A stretch of 23,677 nucleotides of DNA, taken from the NCBI GenBank assembly GCA_036386395.1, contig DASVVU010000299.1, positions 1-23,677 on the forward strand. Direction: 5' to 3'. The stretch comes from JAJKJG01 sp036386395. Its GTDB lineage: Bacteria > Pseudomonadota > Alphaproteobacteria > Rhizobiales > Beijerinckiaceae. Within the stretch, counting starts at the first letter, position 1, and each line of letters begins with the position of its first letter. Shown here piece by piece: positions 12,899 through 20,370 of the stretch. The position numbers and the translations under genes were made by a program. The notes under the pieces were generated by a model. The model saw only the letters and a list, made by a program, of their open reading frames with translations, did no database searches and was not told where the DNA came from.

Positions 12899-12901
12899 AC
12901 C
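12884..12901 (-). repeat. Right terminal inverted repeat
   Basis: CCTAATTAGGACAGCACC is the perfect complement of 8075-8092. Beyond 18 bp the similarity to the left end fades, unlike the internal end. Confidence 0.92.
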
Positions 12902-12909
12902 CCCAAGCG
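12902..12909. repeat. Right 8-bp target site duplication (CCCAAGCG)
   Basis: This is identical to 8067-8074. Removing 8075-12909 restores a continuous intergenic region of about 150 bases between the ilvB leader and the small gene at 12992. Confidence 0.92.
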
Positions 12910-12991
12910 CCTTGATTATGGGCAGTCAGCCGCCCGACTGAAACCTCGGAAGGGACGGGGCGTTGTTCGCGAGACCGCAGCGGGGCCGCCC

Positions 12992-13324
12992 ATGACAAAC
13001 GATCGCGAGAAGGGGCCCGCCCTGCCCAAGGTCGGATCGGAGCCGCCCGGCCTCATCCCGGAGCAGGACGATCCGGCGCTGCCGCCGCCGGTGCAGGAGC
13101 ATCTCGCGCAGCAATTGCGGGCCGCCTACCAGGAGACGGCGGAGAAGCCCGCCTTCCTCGGCGACCCGGCCCTGCCGCCCGAGATCGAGGAGAAAGTCGA
13201 AAAGCTCGCGGAACGCGAGCGCGCGATGGTGCGCGAGAAGGCGCACGCGCTCGGCACCGAAGCCGTCGAGGCCGCGCTCGAGGAGGTCGTCTCCGGGGCC
13301 GCGGGCGAGGGGCGGAAGCCCTGA
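12992..13324 (+). CDS. Conserved-looking hypothetical protein (110 residues)
   Basis: I do not recognise this acidic, proline-rich protein. It has PGLIPEQDDPALPPPVQEHL followed by helical LAQQLRAAYQETAEKPAFLG and a charged C-terminal helix (EEKVEKLAERERAMVREKAH). The QLRAAYQE segment faintly recalls NepR anti-sigma proteins, but the rest does not fit. No membrane segment. It was divergent from ilvB before the transposon inserted and lies 58 bases before purQ, so it may share its promoter. Composition is normal for a real gene here. Confidence 0.65.
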   Translation: MTNDREKGPALPKVGSEPPGLIPEQDDPALPPPVQEHLAQQLRAAYQETAEKPAFLGDPALPPEIEEKVEKLAERERAMVREKAHALGTEAVEAALEEVVSGAAGEGRKP

Positions 13325-13382
13325 GGCAGTGACGGGCGCGCCCTGGGGTGCTATCGGCGGTTCGAATGCCCGAGGCCCGCCC

Positions 13383-14117
13383 ATGAAAGCCGCCGTCATC
13401 GTCTTCCCCGGCTCGAACCGCGACGGCGACGCCGCACGGGCGCTGCGCCGGGCCGGCGCCAAGGTCGCCATGGTCTGGCACACCGAGCCGAAGCTCCCCC
13501 GCGGCACCGACCTCGCCGTGCTGCCCGGCGGCTTCTCCTACGGGGATTACCTGCGCTGCGGCGCGATCGCGGGCCGCGCCCACGCCATGGACGCCGTGCG
13601 GGCCCACGCCGCGAAGGGCGGCCTCGTCCTCGGCATCTGCAACGGCTTCCAGATCCTGTGCGAATCGGGCCTCCTGCCCGGCGTGCTCATGCGCAACGCG
13701 AACCTGCGCTTCATCTGCCACTGGCAGCACCTCAAGGTCGGGCGCACCGACACGCCCTTCACGGGCCGCTACCGCGAGGGGCAGGCCATCAAGGTCTGCG
13801 TCGCGCACGGCGAGGGCAACTACTTCGCCGACGCGGAGACGACCCGCCGCCTCGAAGGCGAGGGCCGCGTCGCCTTCCGCTACTGCGACGAGCGGGGCGA
13901 GGTCACGGCCGACGCCAACCGCAACGGCTCGCTCAACGCCATCGCCGGGGTCTATTCCGAGAAGCTCAACGTGCTTGGCCTCATGCCGCACCCGGAGAAC
14001 CTCATCGATCCGCTCGTCGGCGGCACCGACGGCCAGGGGATGTTCGAGAGTCTCGCCGCCTTCCGCGGGACAAGCCGTGGAGGGGTCCGTGAAAAAGCCG
14101 CGGTTAAGGCCGCGTGA
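13383..14117 (+). CDS. purQ: Phosphoribosylformylglycinamidine synthase, glutaminase subunit PurQ
   Basis: The 244-residue glutamine amidotransferase supplies ammonia to PurL in the fourth step of purine synthesis. MKAAVIVFPGSNRDGD at the start, PGGFSYGDYLRCGAIA (48-63), the nucleophile Cys 86 in GICNGFQ, and His 203/Glu 205 in MPHPEN complete the catalytic set. ATG 13383 has GAGG 8 bases before it; upstream in-frame starts add non-family residues. No purS or purL is adjacent. Its stop overlaps the start of an M20 amidohydrolase (TGATG), linking a biosynthetic gene with a catabolic one. The C-terminal tail after residue 228 is lysine/arginine-rich and looks added. Confidence 0.94.
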   Translation: MKAAVIVFPGSNRDGDAARALRRAGAKVAMVWHTEPKLPRGTDLAVLPGGFSYGDYLRCGAIAGRAHAMDAVRAHAAKGGLVLGICNGFQILCESGLLPGVLMRNANLRFICHWQHLKVGRTDTPFTGRYREGQAIKVCVAHGEGNYFADAETTRRLEGEGRVAFRYCDERGEVTADANRNGSLNAIAGVYSEKLNVLGLMPHPENLIDPLVGGTDGQGMFESLAAFRGTSRGGVREKAAVKAA

Positions 14118-15340
14118 TGCCCGAGGTAAATCCCGCGCGCCTCCTCGGCGACCTGCGCGAGCTGGCGAAGTTCGGCGCCTACAAGACCGGCGTCCACCGC
14201 CCGACCTTTTCCCGTGAGGACGTGGAGGCGCGGCACTGGTTTGCGAGCCGCCTCGCCGAGGCCGGGCTCGACGCCCAGATCGACGGCATCGGCAGCGTCT
14301 TCGGCTTCTCCCGCGCGCCAGGGCCGAAGCTCCTCACCGGCTCGCACGTCGAGAGCCAGAATTACGCCGGCTGGCTCGACGGTCCCCTCGGCATCGTCTA
14401 CGGCCTCGAGACGGCCCGTGCCTTCCGGGAGGACCCCGCGACCGCCAACCTCGGCGTCGACGTCGCGGCCTGGTGCGACGAGGAAGGGCACTTCGGCTCC
14501 TTCCTCGGCTCCCGCTCCTTCGTCGGGCTCCTCTCGGAAGAGGACATCGACAAGGCGCGGAACCGCTACGACGGCACGCCCCTGCGGGACGCCCTCGACA
14601 AGGCGGGCTTTGCCGGGCGCCCGCGCGTGCAGGTCGAGCGCGGGCGCCACAAGGCCTACTTCGAGGCCCACATCGAGCAGGGCGACACGCTCGAAACCTC
14701 GGACCTCAAGATCGGCGTCGTGACCGCCATCGTGGCGATCTGGCAGTACCGCATCACCGCCACCGGCGAGCAGAACCACGCCGGCACCACCAGCATGACG
14801 CGCCGCCGCGACGCCGGCCTCGCCCTCGTTCGCCTTCTCGGCGAGATCGACCGGCGCTTCCCCGGGCTCGCCGGCCCCCGCACGGTCTGGACCTGCGGGC
14901 GCATCACCCTCGACCCTGGCGCGCCGAGCATCGTGCCCGGCCGGGCCGAAGCCCTGTTCCAGTTCCGCGACGCGGACCCCGCCGTGCTCGACCGCCTCCA
15001 CGCCGAACTCCATCGCCTCGTGGCCGAGGCGAGCAGCAGTGGCCCTTGTCCCATCGAGGTCGAGGTGATGAGCCAGTCGACGCCGGCCCGCATGGACAAG
15101 GGCCTGCAGGCCACGATCGAAGCCGCGGCCGAGGCGCGCTGCCCGGGCAAGGCCCTGCGCATGCCGAGCGGCGCCGGGCACGACGCCCAGTACCTCGCCC
15201 GGGTCATGCCGACCGCGATGCTGTTCGTGCCCTCGATCGGCGGCATCAGCCACCACTGGACCGAGAACACGGCGGACGAGGACATCGTGCTGGGCTGCCA
15301 AGTGTTCTGCGACGCCGTCGCCGGCATGCTGCGGCCCTGA
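14117..15340 (+). CDS. M20-family Zn-dependent amidohydrolase (allantoate / N-carbamoyl-amino acid hydrolase type)
   Basis: The 407-residue enzyme belongs to the hydantoinase/carbamoylase group, which hydrolyses N-carbamoyl or ureido compounds. Metal-site motifs are TGSHVESQNYAGWLDGPLG (His 77, Asp 88) and WCDEEGHFGSFLGSRSF (Glu 122/123). The usual HxDT after GSH is HVES here, a small departure. The dimer/substrate part has QNHAGTTSMTRRRDAG, and a C-terminal HHWTEN supplies the last ligand. ATG 14117 overlaps the purQ stop by one base; a GTG at 14114 is also possible. Substrate could be allantoate, a carbamoyl amino acid or a ring-opened product of the downstream enzymes. Confidence 0.88.
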   Translation: MPEVNPARLLGDLRELAKFGAYKTGVHRPTFSREDVEARHWFASRLAEAGLDAQIDGIGSVFGFSRAPGPKLLTGSHVESQNYAGWLDGPLGIVYGLETARAFREDPATANLGVDVAAWCDEEGHFGSFLGSRSFVGLLSEEDIDKARNRYDGTPLRDALDKAGFAGRPRVQVERGRHKAYFEAHIEQGDTLETSDLKIGVVTAIVAIWQYRITATGEQNHAGTTSMTRRRDAGLALVRLLGEIDRRFPGLAGPRTVWTCGRITLDPGAPSIVPGRAEALFQFRDADPAVLDRLHAELHRLVAEASSSGPCPIEVEVMSQSTPARMDKGLQATIEAAAEARCPGKALRMPSGAGHDAQYLARVMPTAMLFVPSIGGISHHWTENTADEDIVLGCQVFCDAVAGMLRP

Positions 15341-15367
15341 GCGCTCTCGCTCGGCTGCCGCGGAGCC

Positions 15368-15396
15368 TTTACGCCTCCCCGGCCGGGGCGTATCGT
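15368..15396 (+). promoter_or_regulatory. Candidate promoter for the hydantoinase/hydroxylase operon
   Basis: TTTACG (15368-15373) and TATCGT (15391-15396) are separated by 17 bases, each 4 of 6 to consensus. The spacer contains the self-complementary CCCCGGCCGGGG (15377-15388). The -10 overlaps a perfect 20-base palindrome, as expected for a repressed promoter. Confidence 0.42.
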
Positions 15397-15411
15397 TCGT
15401 ACACGAACGAT
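15392..15411. promoter_or_regulatory. Operator-like 20-base perfect palindrome
   Basis: ATCGTTCGT-AC-ACGAACGAT is perfectly symmetric over 20 bases. The core TCGTACACGA fits the TnGT-N-ACnA pattern of GntR regulators of the FadR type, though TetR-type binding is also possible. It lies 23 bases before the hydantoinase start and overlaps the candidate -10, so it probably represses this transcription unit. No regulator gene is in view. Confidence 0.65.
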
Positions 15412-15433
15412 CTCCTCAGGAACGCGAGGGCGG

Positions 15434-18400
15434 ATGCGGCGGGTCGCGGGCATCGACGTCGGCGGCACCTTCACGGACCTCCTCGTCCACGAGGCGGGCC
15501 CTAAGGGCGCCGCGATCCGCCTCGCCAAGGTTCCGACGGGCGCCTTGAACCAGGCCGAAGGGGTGCTGGCGGCAATCGCCGCCGCCGGCATCGACCCCGC
15601 CGGCCTCGACCTCATCATCCACGGCACCACCACGACGACGAACGCGGTGCTGGAGCGCAAGGTCGCCCGGGTCGGGCTGATCACCACGCGCGGCTTCCGC
15701 GACACCTTGGAGCTCGGCCGCCGCACGCGGCCTAAGCCCTACGGCCTCACCGGCACCTTCGAGCCCCTGATCCCGCGGGAGCTTCGCCTCGAGGTCGCCG
15801 AGCGCACGAGCGCGCGGGGCGAGGTGCTGGTGCCCCTCGACGAGGACGAGGTCGCGGCGCGGGTGCGGGAGTTGCTCGCCGACGGCTGCGAGGCCCTCGT
15901 CGTCCACTTCCTGCACGCCTACGCCAACCCGGCGCACGAGCGCCGCGCCGCCGAGATCGCGCGGGCCTCATGGCCGAACGCGTACGTCACCATGGGCCAC
16001 GCGCTCCTCTCGGAGTACCGGGAATACGAGCGCGGCACGACGGCCTCCGTGAACGCCGCCGTGCAGCCGGTGCTCGCCCGCTACATCGCCCGCCTCGAGC
16101 GCGACCTCGCGGCCCGCGGCTACGCCCGCGACCTCCTCGTCATGAACGGCAACGGCGGCATGGTGCCGGCCCCGGTGGTGGCGCGGGAGGCCGCCAAGAC
16201 CGTGATGTCGGGCCCCGCCTCCGGCGTCATGGCGGCGGCCGTGACGCTCGCGCAGGCGGGCGTCGCCGACGCCATCGCCTACGACATGGGCGGCACCTCG
16301 ACGGACGTGGCGCTGATCCGCGGCGGCGTGCCCGAGGTCTCGTCCGAGCTGACGCTCGCTTACGGCCTGCCGGTGCACGTGCCGATGGTCGACGTGCGCA
16401 CCGTGGGCGCCGGCGGCGGCTCCATCATATCCGTCGACAGGGCCGGCATGCTGCGGGTCGGGCCGGAGAGCGCCGGCTCCGACCCCGGCCCCATCGCCTA
16501 CGGCCGCGGCGGCACGCGCCCGACCGTCACCGACGCGAATCTCCTGCTCGGCCGGCTCGACCCGAAGGGGCTGCTGGCCGTCGAGAACCCGGTGCCGGTG
16601 GAGCACATCCGAACAATCTTCGCCGAGACGGTCGCGGGCCCCCTCGGCCTTTCGCCGGAGGATGCCGCGGCGGCGGCGATCCGCCTCGCCAACACGCACA
16701 TGGCCGGCGCGATCCGCATGGTGTCGCTCTCCCGCGGCCACGATCCGCGCGACTTCGCCCTCTTCGCCTTCGGCGGCGCGGGGCCGCTCCACGCCGCGGC
16801 GCTCGCGCGCGAGCTCGGCCTGCCCGAGGTGCTGGTGCCGGCGCGGCCGGGCCTCACCAACGCGCTCGGCTGCCTCGTCGCGGACCTGCGCCAGGACTTC
16901 GTCAACACCGTCAACACCGCCCTCGACGCGATCGACATGGGCGAGGTCGCCCGCGTCTTGGCCGACCAGCGGGCGCGGGGCGAGGCCGTGAACGCACGGG
17001 AGGCCGAGGAGATCGCGGCGACCGAGGTGCTGCACTCCGCCGACATGCAGTTCCGCGGCCAGACCCACCTCATCCGGGTGGACTTCCTGCACGGGCGGGT
17101 GACCCGCGCCGAGGTGCAGGCGCTCTTCGAGGAGGCCTACTTCCGGCGCTTCAGGGTGCGCCTGCCCGAGATCAGGGCCGTCGTCGTCAACCTCAACACC
17201 TCCGTCGTCGGCAGGCGCCGCCCCTTCCCGGTCGCGAGCCTCGTCGATCCGCGCAAGCGCGCGGCGCGGCTCGCGGACGCGGAGGTCGGGCGGCGCAAGC
17301 TCTACGAAGACGGCGCCTGGCGCGACGCCCCGGTCTACGACCGCGAGCGCCTGCCTGCCGACGCCGTCATCAAGGGTCCCGCCCTGGTGCAGCAGGTCGA
17401 CGCCACGACGATGATCGAGGCCGGCAGCATCGCGCGAGTGGATGCGGTCGGGAATTTGCGGATTGCGGTCGGATTGCAGAGCGCCGGGGCCGAGTCCCAC
17501 TGTCATCCCCGGCCGGAGCGAAGCGGAGGGGAAGGGGATCCAACCCATGCAGGGCCTGGATTCCCTTCCCGGGCTGCTACGCAGCCCGCCGGGGATGACA
17601 GTGGAATCAGCCCATTATCTTCCCTCGACCCCCTCACTCTCGCGGTGATCGAGGCCGGCCTGCAGCAGGTCTGCAACGAGATGGATGTGACGTTCTCGCG
17701 CTCCGCCTTCTCGCCGGTGATCGCCGAGGCGGACGACCGCTCGGACGGCATCTATGCGGCGGACGACGGGGCGCTGATCGCGCAGGGAGAGTTCGGCCTG
17801 CCGGTGTTCGTCGGCACCATGCAGCACTCGACGCGGGAGCTGATCCGCCTGATCCGCGAGGGCAAGGTCGGCGCGCCGGAAGAGGGCGACATCTACATCG
17901 TCAACGATCCTTATCTGGGCGGCACGCACCTCATGGACGTGCGTTTCGCCCTGCCCTTCTTCCACGACGGTGAACTCTTCTGCTGGCTCTCGAACACCGG
18001 CCACTGGCCCGACACCGGCGGCATGGTGCCGGGCGGTTTTTCCGCGCACGCGACCGAGGTCGAGCAGGAAGGGCTTCGCCTGCCGCCCGTGAAGCTGTTC
18101 AAGCGCGGGGCGATGGACCAAGAAATCTTCTCCATCATCCTTTCGAACATCCGCGTCGCGGACCAGCGCATCGGCGACATCAAGGCCCAGGAGGCGGCCC
18201 TGAAGGTCGGCGAGCGGCGACTGTCGGAGCTTCTTCAGCGCTACGGGCGCGCGACGATCGAGCGCGCCATCGGCGAGATCCGGGCGCGGGCGGCGCAGCG
18301 CATGCGGGCCGAGATCGCCGCGATCCCGGACGGCGTCTACCGCGCGGAGAGCTTCGTCGATTCCGACGGGATCGTGAACGAGCCCCTGCGCATCGCGCTT

Positions 18401-19492
18401 CAGCTCACGAAGCACGGCGAGATCATGCACTTCGACTTCTCGGGTTCCTCCCCGCCCTGCCGCGGTCCGATGAACTCGGTCGTCGCGACGACCTATTCGG
18501 CCGTCTACCTCGCCGTGCGCCACGTCTTCCCGGACGTGCCGATCAACGCCGGCAGCTTCGACCCCCTCGTCATCGTGCGCCCAGAGGGCACCTTCCTCGA
18601 CGCCCGCTACCCCCGCCCGGTCTCGGGCTGCGCCGCCGAGGTCTCTCAGCGGATCGCCGAGGCGGTCTTTCTGGCCCTCGCTCAAGCGATCCCCGAAAAA
18701 CTGTGGGGGGCGCCGGCCGGCACGTCGGGCAACTTCGCGCTCGGCGGCTTCGATCCGCGCAAAGGGGCCGGCTACGTCATGTACCAGATCACCGGCGGCG
18801 GCTACGGCGGCACGGCGTTCCACGACGGGCTGACGAACGGCTGCTCGACCATCGGCATCTCGAAGACCGCCCCGGTCGAGGTGATGGAGCAGTACTACCC
18901 CGTGCTGTTCCGCCGCTTCGCGCTCCGCGAAGGCTCGGGCGGCGCGGGGGAGCACCGCGGCGGCTTCGGCGTGCACTACGAGGTCGAGCTTTTGGCCGGC
19001 GAGGCGCGCGCCTCCTGCGTCATGGACCACGGCCGCTTCGGCCCCCCGGGCGTGCAGGGCGGCGCGGCCGGCGCCCCGAACGTCGTGCGCATCCACCGCG
19101 GCGGCGAGACGTTCGTGCCCGAGCACCTGTCCAAGGACCAGGACATCGCGATCCGCCCCGGCGACCGGGTCGAGGTCATGACGCCCGGCGGCGGCGGCTA
19201 CGGCGATCCCTTCGGGCGCGATCCGGCCCTCGTCGCGCGCGACGTGCGGCGGGGGTATTATTCCCGGGACGAGGCGCAGGCGCTCTGGGGCGTCGCGCTG
19301 ACGCGGGAGGGGGCGGTGGACGAGACCGAGACGGCGGCGCTGCGGGCGCCCGCCTCTCCCGGAGGGAGAGGCCGAGTCGGCGAAAGCCGACCGGGTGAGG
19401 GATTACGCTCTCACCGAATAGTCCGTAACCCCTCACCCGGTCGCGCCATCCGGCGCGACTCGACCTCTCCCTCCGGGAGAGGTGGCGCATGA
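15434..19492 (+). CDS. Fused hydantoinase A/B (HyuA-HyuB, 5-oxoprolinase family) with repeat-derived linker and tail
   Basis: The 1352-residue protein joins two enzymes usually encoded separately, ATP-dependent hydrolases of hydantoin or lactam rings. The HyuA part (1 to about 688) starts RRVAGIDVGGTFTDLLVHE, has HGTTTTTNAVLERK near 60 and YDMGGTSTDVALI near 280 (ASKHA phosphate motifs). The HyuB part begins LDPLTLAVIEAGLQQVCNEM (about 735), with IYIVNDPYLGGTHLMDV and NTGHWPDTGGMVPGG. Between them residues about 688-724 are encoded by a 108-bp palindromic repeat with no stop codon. The last 47 or so residues come from two more palindromic modules. Eukaryotic 5-oxoprolinases are natural A/B fusions, so activity may be kept. 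Its stop overlaps the FAD-subunit start (ATGA). Confidence 0.92.
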   Translation: MRRVAGIDVGGTFTDLLVHEAGPKGAAIRLAKVPTGALNQAEGVLAAIAAAGIDPAGLDLIIHGTTTTTNAVLERKVARVGLITTRGFRDTLELGRRTRPKPYGLTGTFEPLIPRELRLEVAERTSARGEVLVPLDEDEVAARVRELLADGCEALVVHFLHAYANPAHERRAAEIARASWPNAYVTMGHALLSEYREYERGTTASVNAAVQPVLARYIARLERDLAARGYARDLLVMNGNGGMVPAPVVAREAAKTVMSGPASGVMAAAVTLAQAGVADAIAYDMGGTSTDVALIRGGVPEVSSELTLAYGLPVHVPMVDVRTVGAGGGSIISVDRAGMLRVGPESAGSDPGPIAYGRGGTRPTVTDANLLLGRLDPKGLLAVENPVPVEHIRTIFAETVAGPLGLSPEDAAAAAIRLANTHMAGAIRMVSLSRGHDPRDFALFAFGGAGPLHAAALARELGLPEVLVPARPGLTNALGCLVADLRQDFVNTVNTALDAIDMGEVARVLADQRARGEAVNAREAEEIAATEVLHSADMQFRGQTHLIRVDFLHGRVTRAEVQALFEEAYFRRFRVRLPEIRAVVVNLNTSVVGRRRPFPVASLVDPRKRAARLADAEVGRRKLYEDGAWRDAPVYDRERLPADAVIKGPALVQQVDATTMIEAGSIARVDAVGNLRIAVGLQSAGAESHCHPRPERSGGEGDPTHAGPGFPSRAATQPAGDDSGISPLSSLDPLTLAVIEAGLQQVCNEMDVTFSRSAFSPVIAEADDRSDGIYAADDGALIAQGEFGLPVFVGTMQHSTRELIRLIREGKVGAPEEGDIYIVNDPYLGGTHLMDVRFALPFFHDGELFCWLSNTGHWPDTGGMVPGGFSAHATEVEQEGLRLPPVKLFKRGAMDQEIFSIILSNIRVADQRIGDIKAQEAALKVGERRLSELLQRYGRATIERAIGEIRARAAQRMRAEIAAIPDGVYRAESFVDSDGIVNEPLRIALQLTKHGEIMHFDFSGSSPPCRGPMNSVVATTYSAVYLAVRHVFPDVPINAGSFDPLVIVRPEGTFLDARYPRPVSGCAAEVSQRIAEAVFLALAQAIPEKLWGAPAGTSGNFALGGFDPRKGAGYVMYQITGGGYGGTAFHDGLTNGCSTIGISKTAPVEVMEQYYPVLFRRFALREGSGGAGEHRGGFGVHYEVELLAGEARASCVMDHGRFGPPGVQGGAAGAPNVVRIHRGGETFVPEHLSKDQDIAIRPGDRVEVMTPGGGGYGDPFGRDPALVARDVRRGYYSRDEAQALWGVALTREGAVDETETAALRAPASPGGRGRVGESRPGEGLRSHRIVRNPSPGRAIRRDSTSPSGRGGA
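17497..17604. repeat. In-frame palindromic repeat (family C) at the HyuA/HyuB junction
   Basis: CCACTGTCATCCCCGGC (17497-17513) is perfectly inverted at 17588-17604, giving 17-bp arms around a 108-bp element, exactly 36 codons. The interior holds smaller inverted parts (GGAAGGGGATCCA and TGGATTCCCTTCC). The encoded peptide (HCHPRPERSGGEG, then PTHAGPGFPSRAATQPAGDD) has low complexity and no resemblance to either domain. Confidence 0.9.
19353..19401 (+). repeat. Palindromic module B (left arm of doublet, coding)
   Basis: A CCTCTCCC-GGA-GGGAGAGG hairpin (19353-19371) is followed by a second stem (GTCGGC-GAAA-GCCGAC) and GGGTGAGGG (19393-19401). It is translated as part of the hydantoinase C-terminal tail. 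A matching inverted module follows after 28 bases. Confidence 0.88.
19430..19482 (-). repeat. Palindromic module B (right arm of doublet, coding)
   Basis: CCCTCACCC (19430-19438) is followed by the stem GTCGCGCC-ATCC-GGCGCGAC and the hairpin CCTCTCCC-TCC-GGGAGAGG (19464-19482). It faces the module at 19353-19401. Its middle stem differs in sequence from that module but pairs fully, so the structure is kept by compensating changes. Confidence 0.88.
19476..19482 (+). promoter_or_regulatory. Ribosome binding site supplied by a palindromic repeat
   Basis: GGAGAGG, the outer arm of the repeat hairpin, ends 6 bases before the ATG at 19489 and is the only Shine-Dalgarno-like sequence there. The next gene therefore depends on repeat sequence, plus the ATGA overlap, for translation. 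Confidence 0.55.
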
Positions 19493-20370
19493 CCGCCTAC
19501 TTCCGTCCCACGACCCTCGACGAGGCGCTTAGCGTTCGCGCCGCGCGGGAGGTCGAGGTCGTGGCGGGCGGGACGGACGTCTATCCCAACAAGACGACCC
19601 GGGCCGGCTGGGGGCGGATGGCCCACAAGGACGTGCTCGACCTCAGCGCGGTTCCGGACCTCGACCGCATTGAGGAGACGGAGGCGCATTGGCGCATCGG
19701 CGCCCTCGTGACCTGGACCGACGTGGTCCGGGCCGGCCTCCCGCCGCTCTTCCATGGGCTCAAGGCCGCGGCCCGGGAAATCGGCGGGCAGCAGATCCAG
19801 AACCGCGGCACGCTCGCCGGCAACCTCTGCACCGCCTCGCCGGCCGGCGACGGCATCCCGAACCTCCTCGCCCTCGACGCCGAGGTCGAGGCCGCGAGCG
19901 TGCGCGGCGTGCGGGTCGAGCCCGTGGAGCGCTTCCTCGACGGCTACCGGCATACGACGCTCGCGCCGGACGAGATTCTTGTGGGGCTGCGCATCCCGAA
20001 GCGCCGGCCCGACGCGCGCGGCGCCTTCCGGAAGCTCGGAGCGCGGCGCTATCTCGTGATCTCCATCGTCATGGCGGCGGGCGTCGTCGAGACCGACGCT
20101 GACGGCGCGATCACGCACGCCTGCGTCGCCCTCGGGGCCTGCTCGCCCGTGGCGCGGCGCCTCCGCGCCCTGGAGGAGCGGCTTCTCGGCCAAAGGCTGT
20201 CGCCGGACCTGTCCGGGCTCGTGACGCCCGAGGATTTCGCCGGCCTCGCGCCCCTCGACGACGTGCGCGCGAGCGCCGCCTACCGCCTCGCCGCCGCGCA
20301 GGCGCTCGTGCGCGACCTCCTCGGCGACCTCTCGGCCGGTTCCGCCGCAGGCGGGCGGAGGGCCGCATGA
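19489..20370 (+). CDS. Molybdenum hydroxylase FAD-binding subunit (CoxM/XdhB type)
   Basis: The 293-residue subunit passes electrons between the Fe-S clusters and an acceptor via FAD in xanthine-dehydrogenase-type enzymes. VVAGGTDVYP (23-32) and IGGQQIQNRGTLAGNLCTASPAGD (about 98-121) are the FAD-binding motifs of the family. Length is normal. It overlaps both neighbours by ATGA: the hydantoinase upstream and the Fe-S/molybdopterin subunit downstream. Together with the latter it makes a complete three-domain hydroxylase. Confidence 0.92.
   Translation: MTAYFRPTTLDEALSVRAAREVEVVAGGTDVYPNKTTRAGWGRMAHKDVLDLSAVPDLDRIEETEAHWRIGALVTWTDVVRAGLPPLFHGLKAAAREIGGQQIQNRGTLAGNLCTASPAGDGIPNLLALDAEVEAASVRGVRVEPVERFLDGYRHTTLAPDEILVGLRIPKRRPDARGAFRKLGARRYLVISIVMAAGVVETDADGAITHACVALGACSPVARRLRALEERLLGQRLSPDLSGLVTPEDFAGLAPLDDVRASAAYRLAAAQALVRDLLGDLSAGSAAGGRRAA

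Larger units (their letters stand above)
8075..12901. mobile_element. IS1595-family transposon with passenger genes (4,827 bp)
   Basis: The ends are an 18-bp perfect inverted repeat: GGTGCTGTCCTAATTAGG at 8075-8092 and its complement at 12884-12901. They are flanked by a perfect 8-bp duplication CCCAAGCG. Near the left end is a complete IS1595-type transposase. Passengers are a two-helix membrane protein (minus), a 75-residue protein (minus), a P-loop kinase (plus), a 63-residue helical protein (plus), a Crp/Fnr regulator with a DUF6894 gene (minus) and a second DUF6894 gene (plus). An internal copy of the right end lies at 10046-10083, so a smaller 2-kb IS appears to be embedded. The element seems to have used a more distant right end and carried the intervening DNA. 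Base composition of the transposase and membrane-protein part is visibly lower in GC than the flanks. Confidence 0.9.

Noticed and set aside
12992..13324. NepR anti-sigma factor identity for the 110-residue protein
   Set aside because: Only a short helical stretch (QLRAAYQE) resembles NepR; length, the proline-rich N-terminus and the C-terminal half do not fit, and no phyR or ecfG is adjacent.
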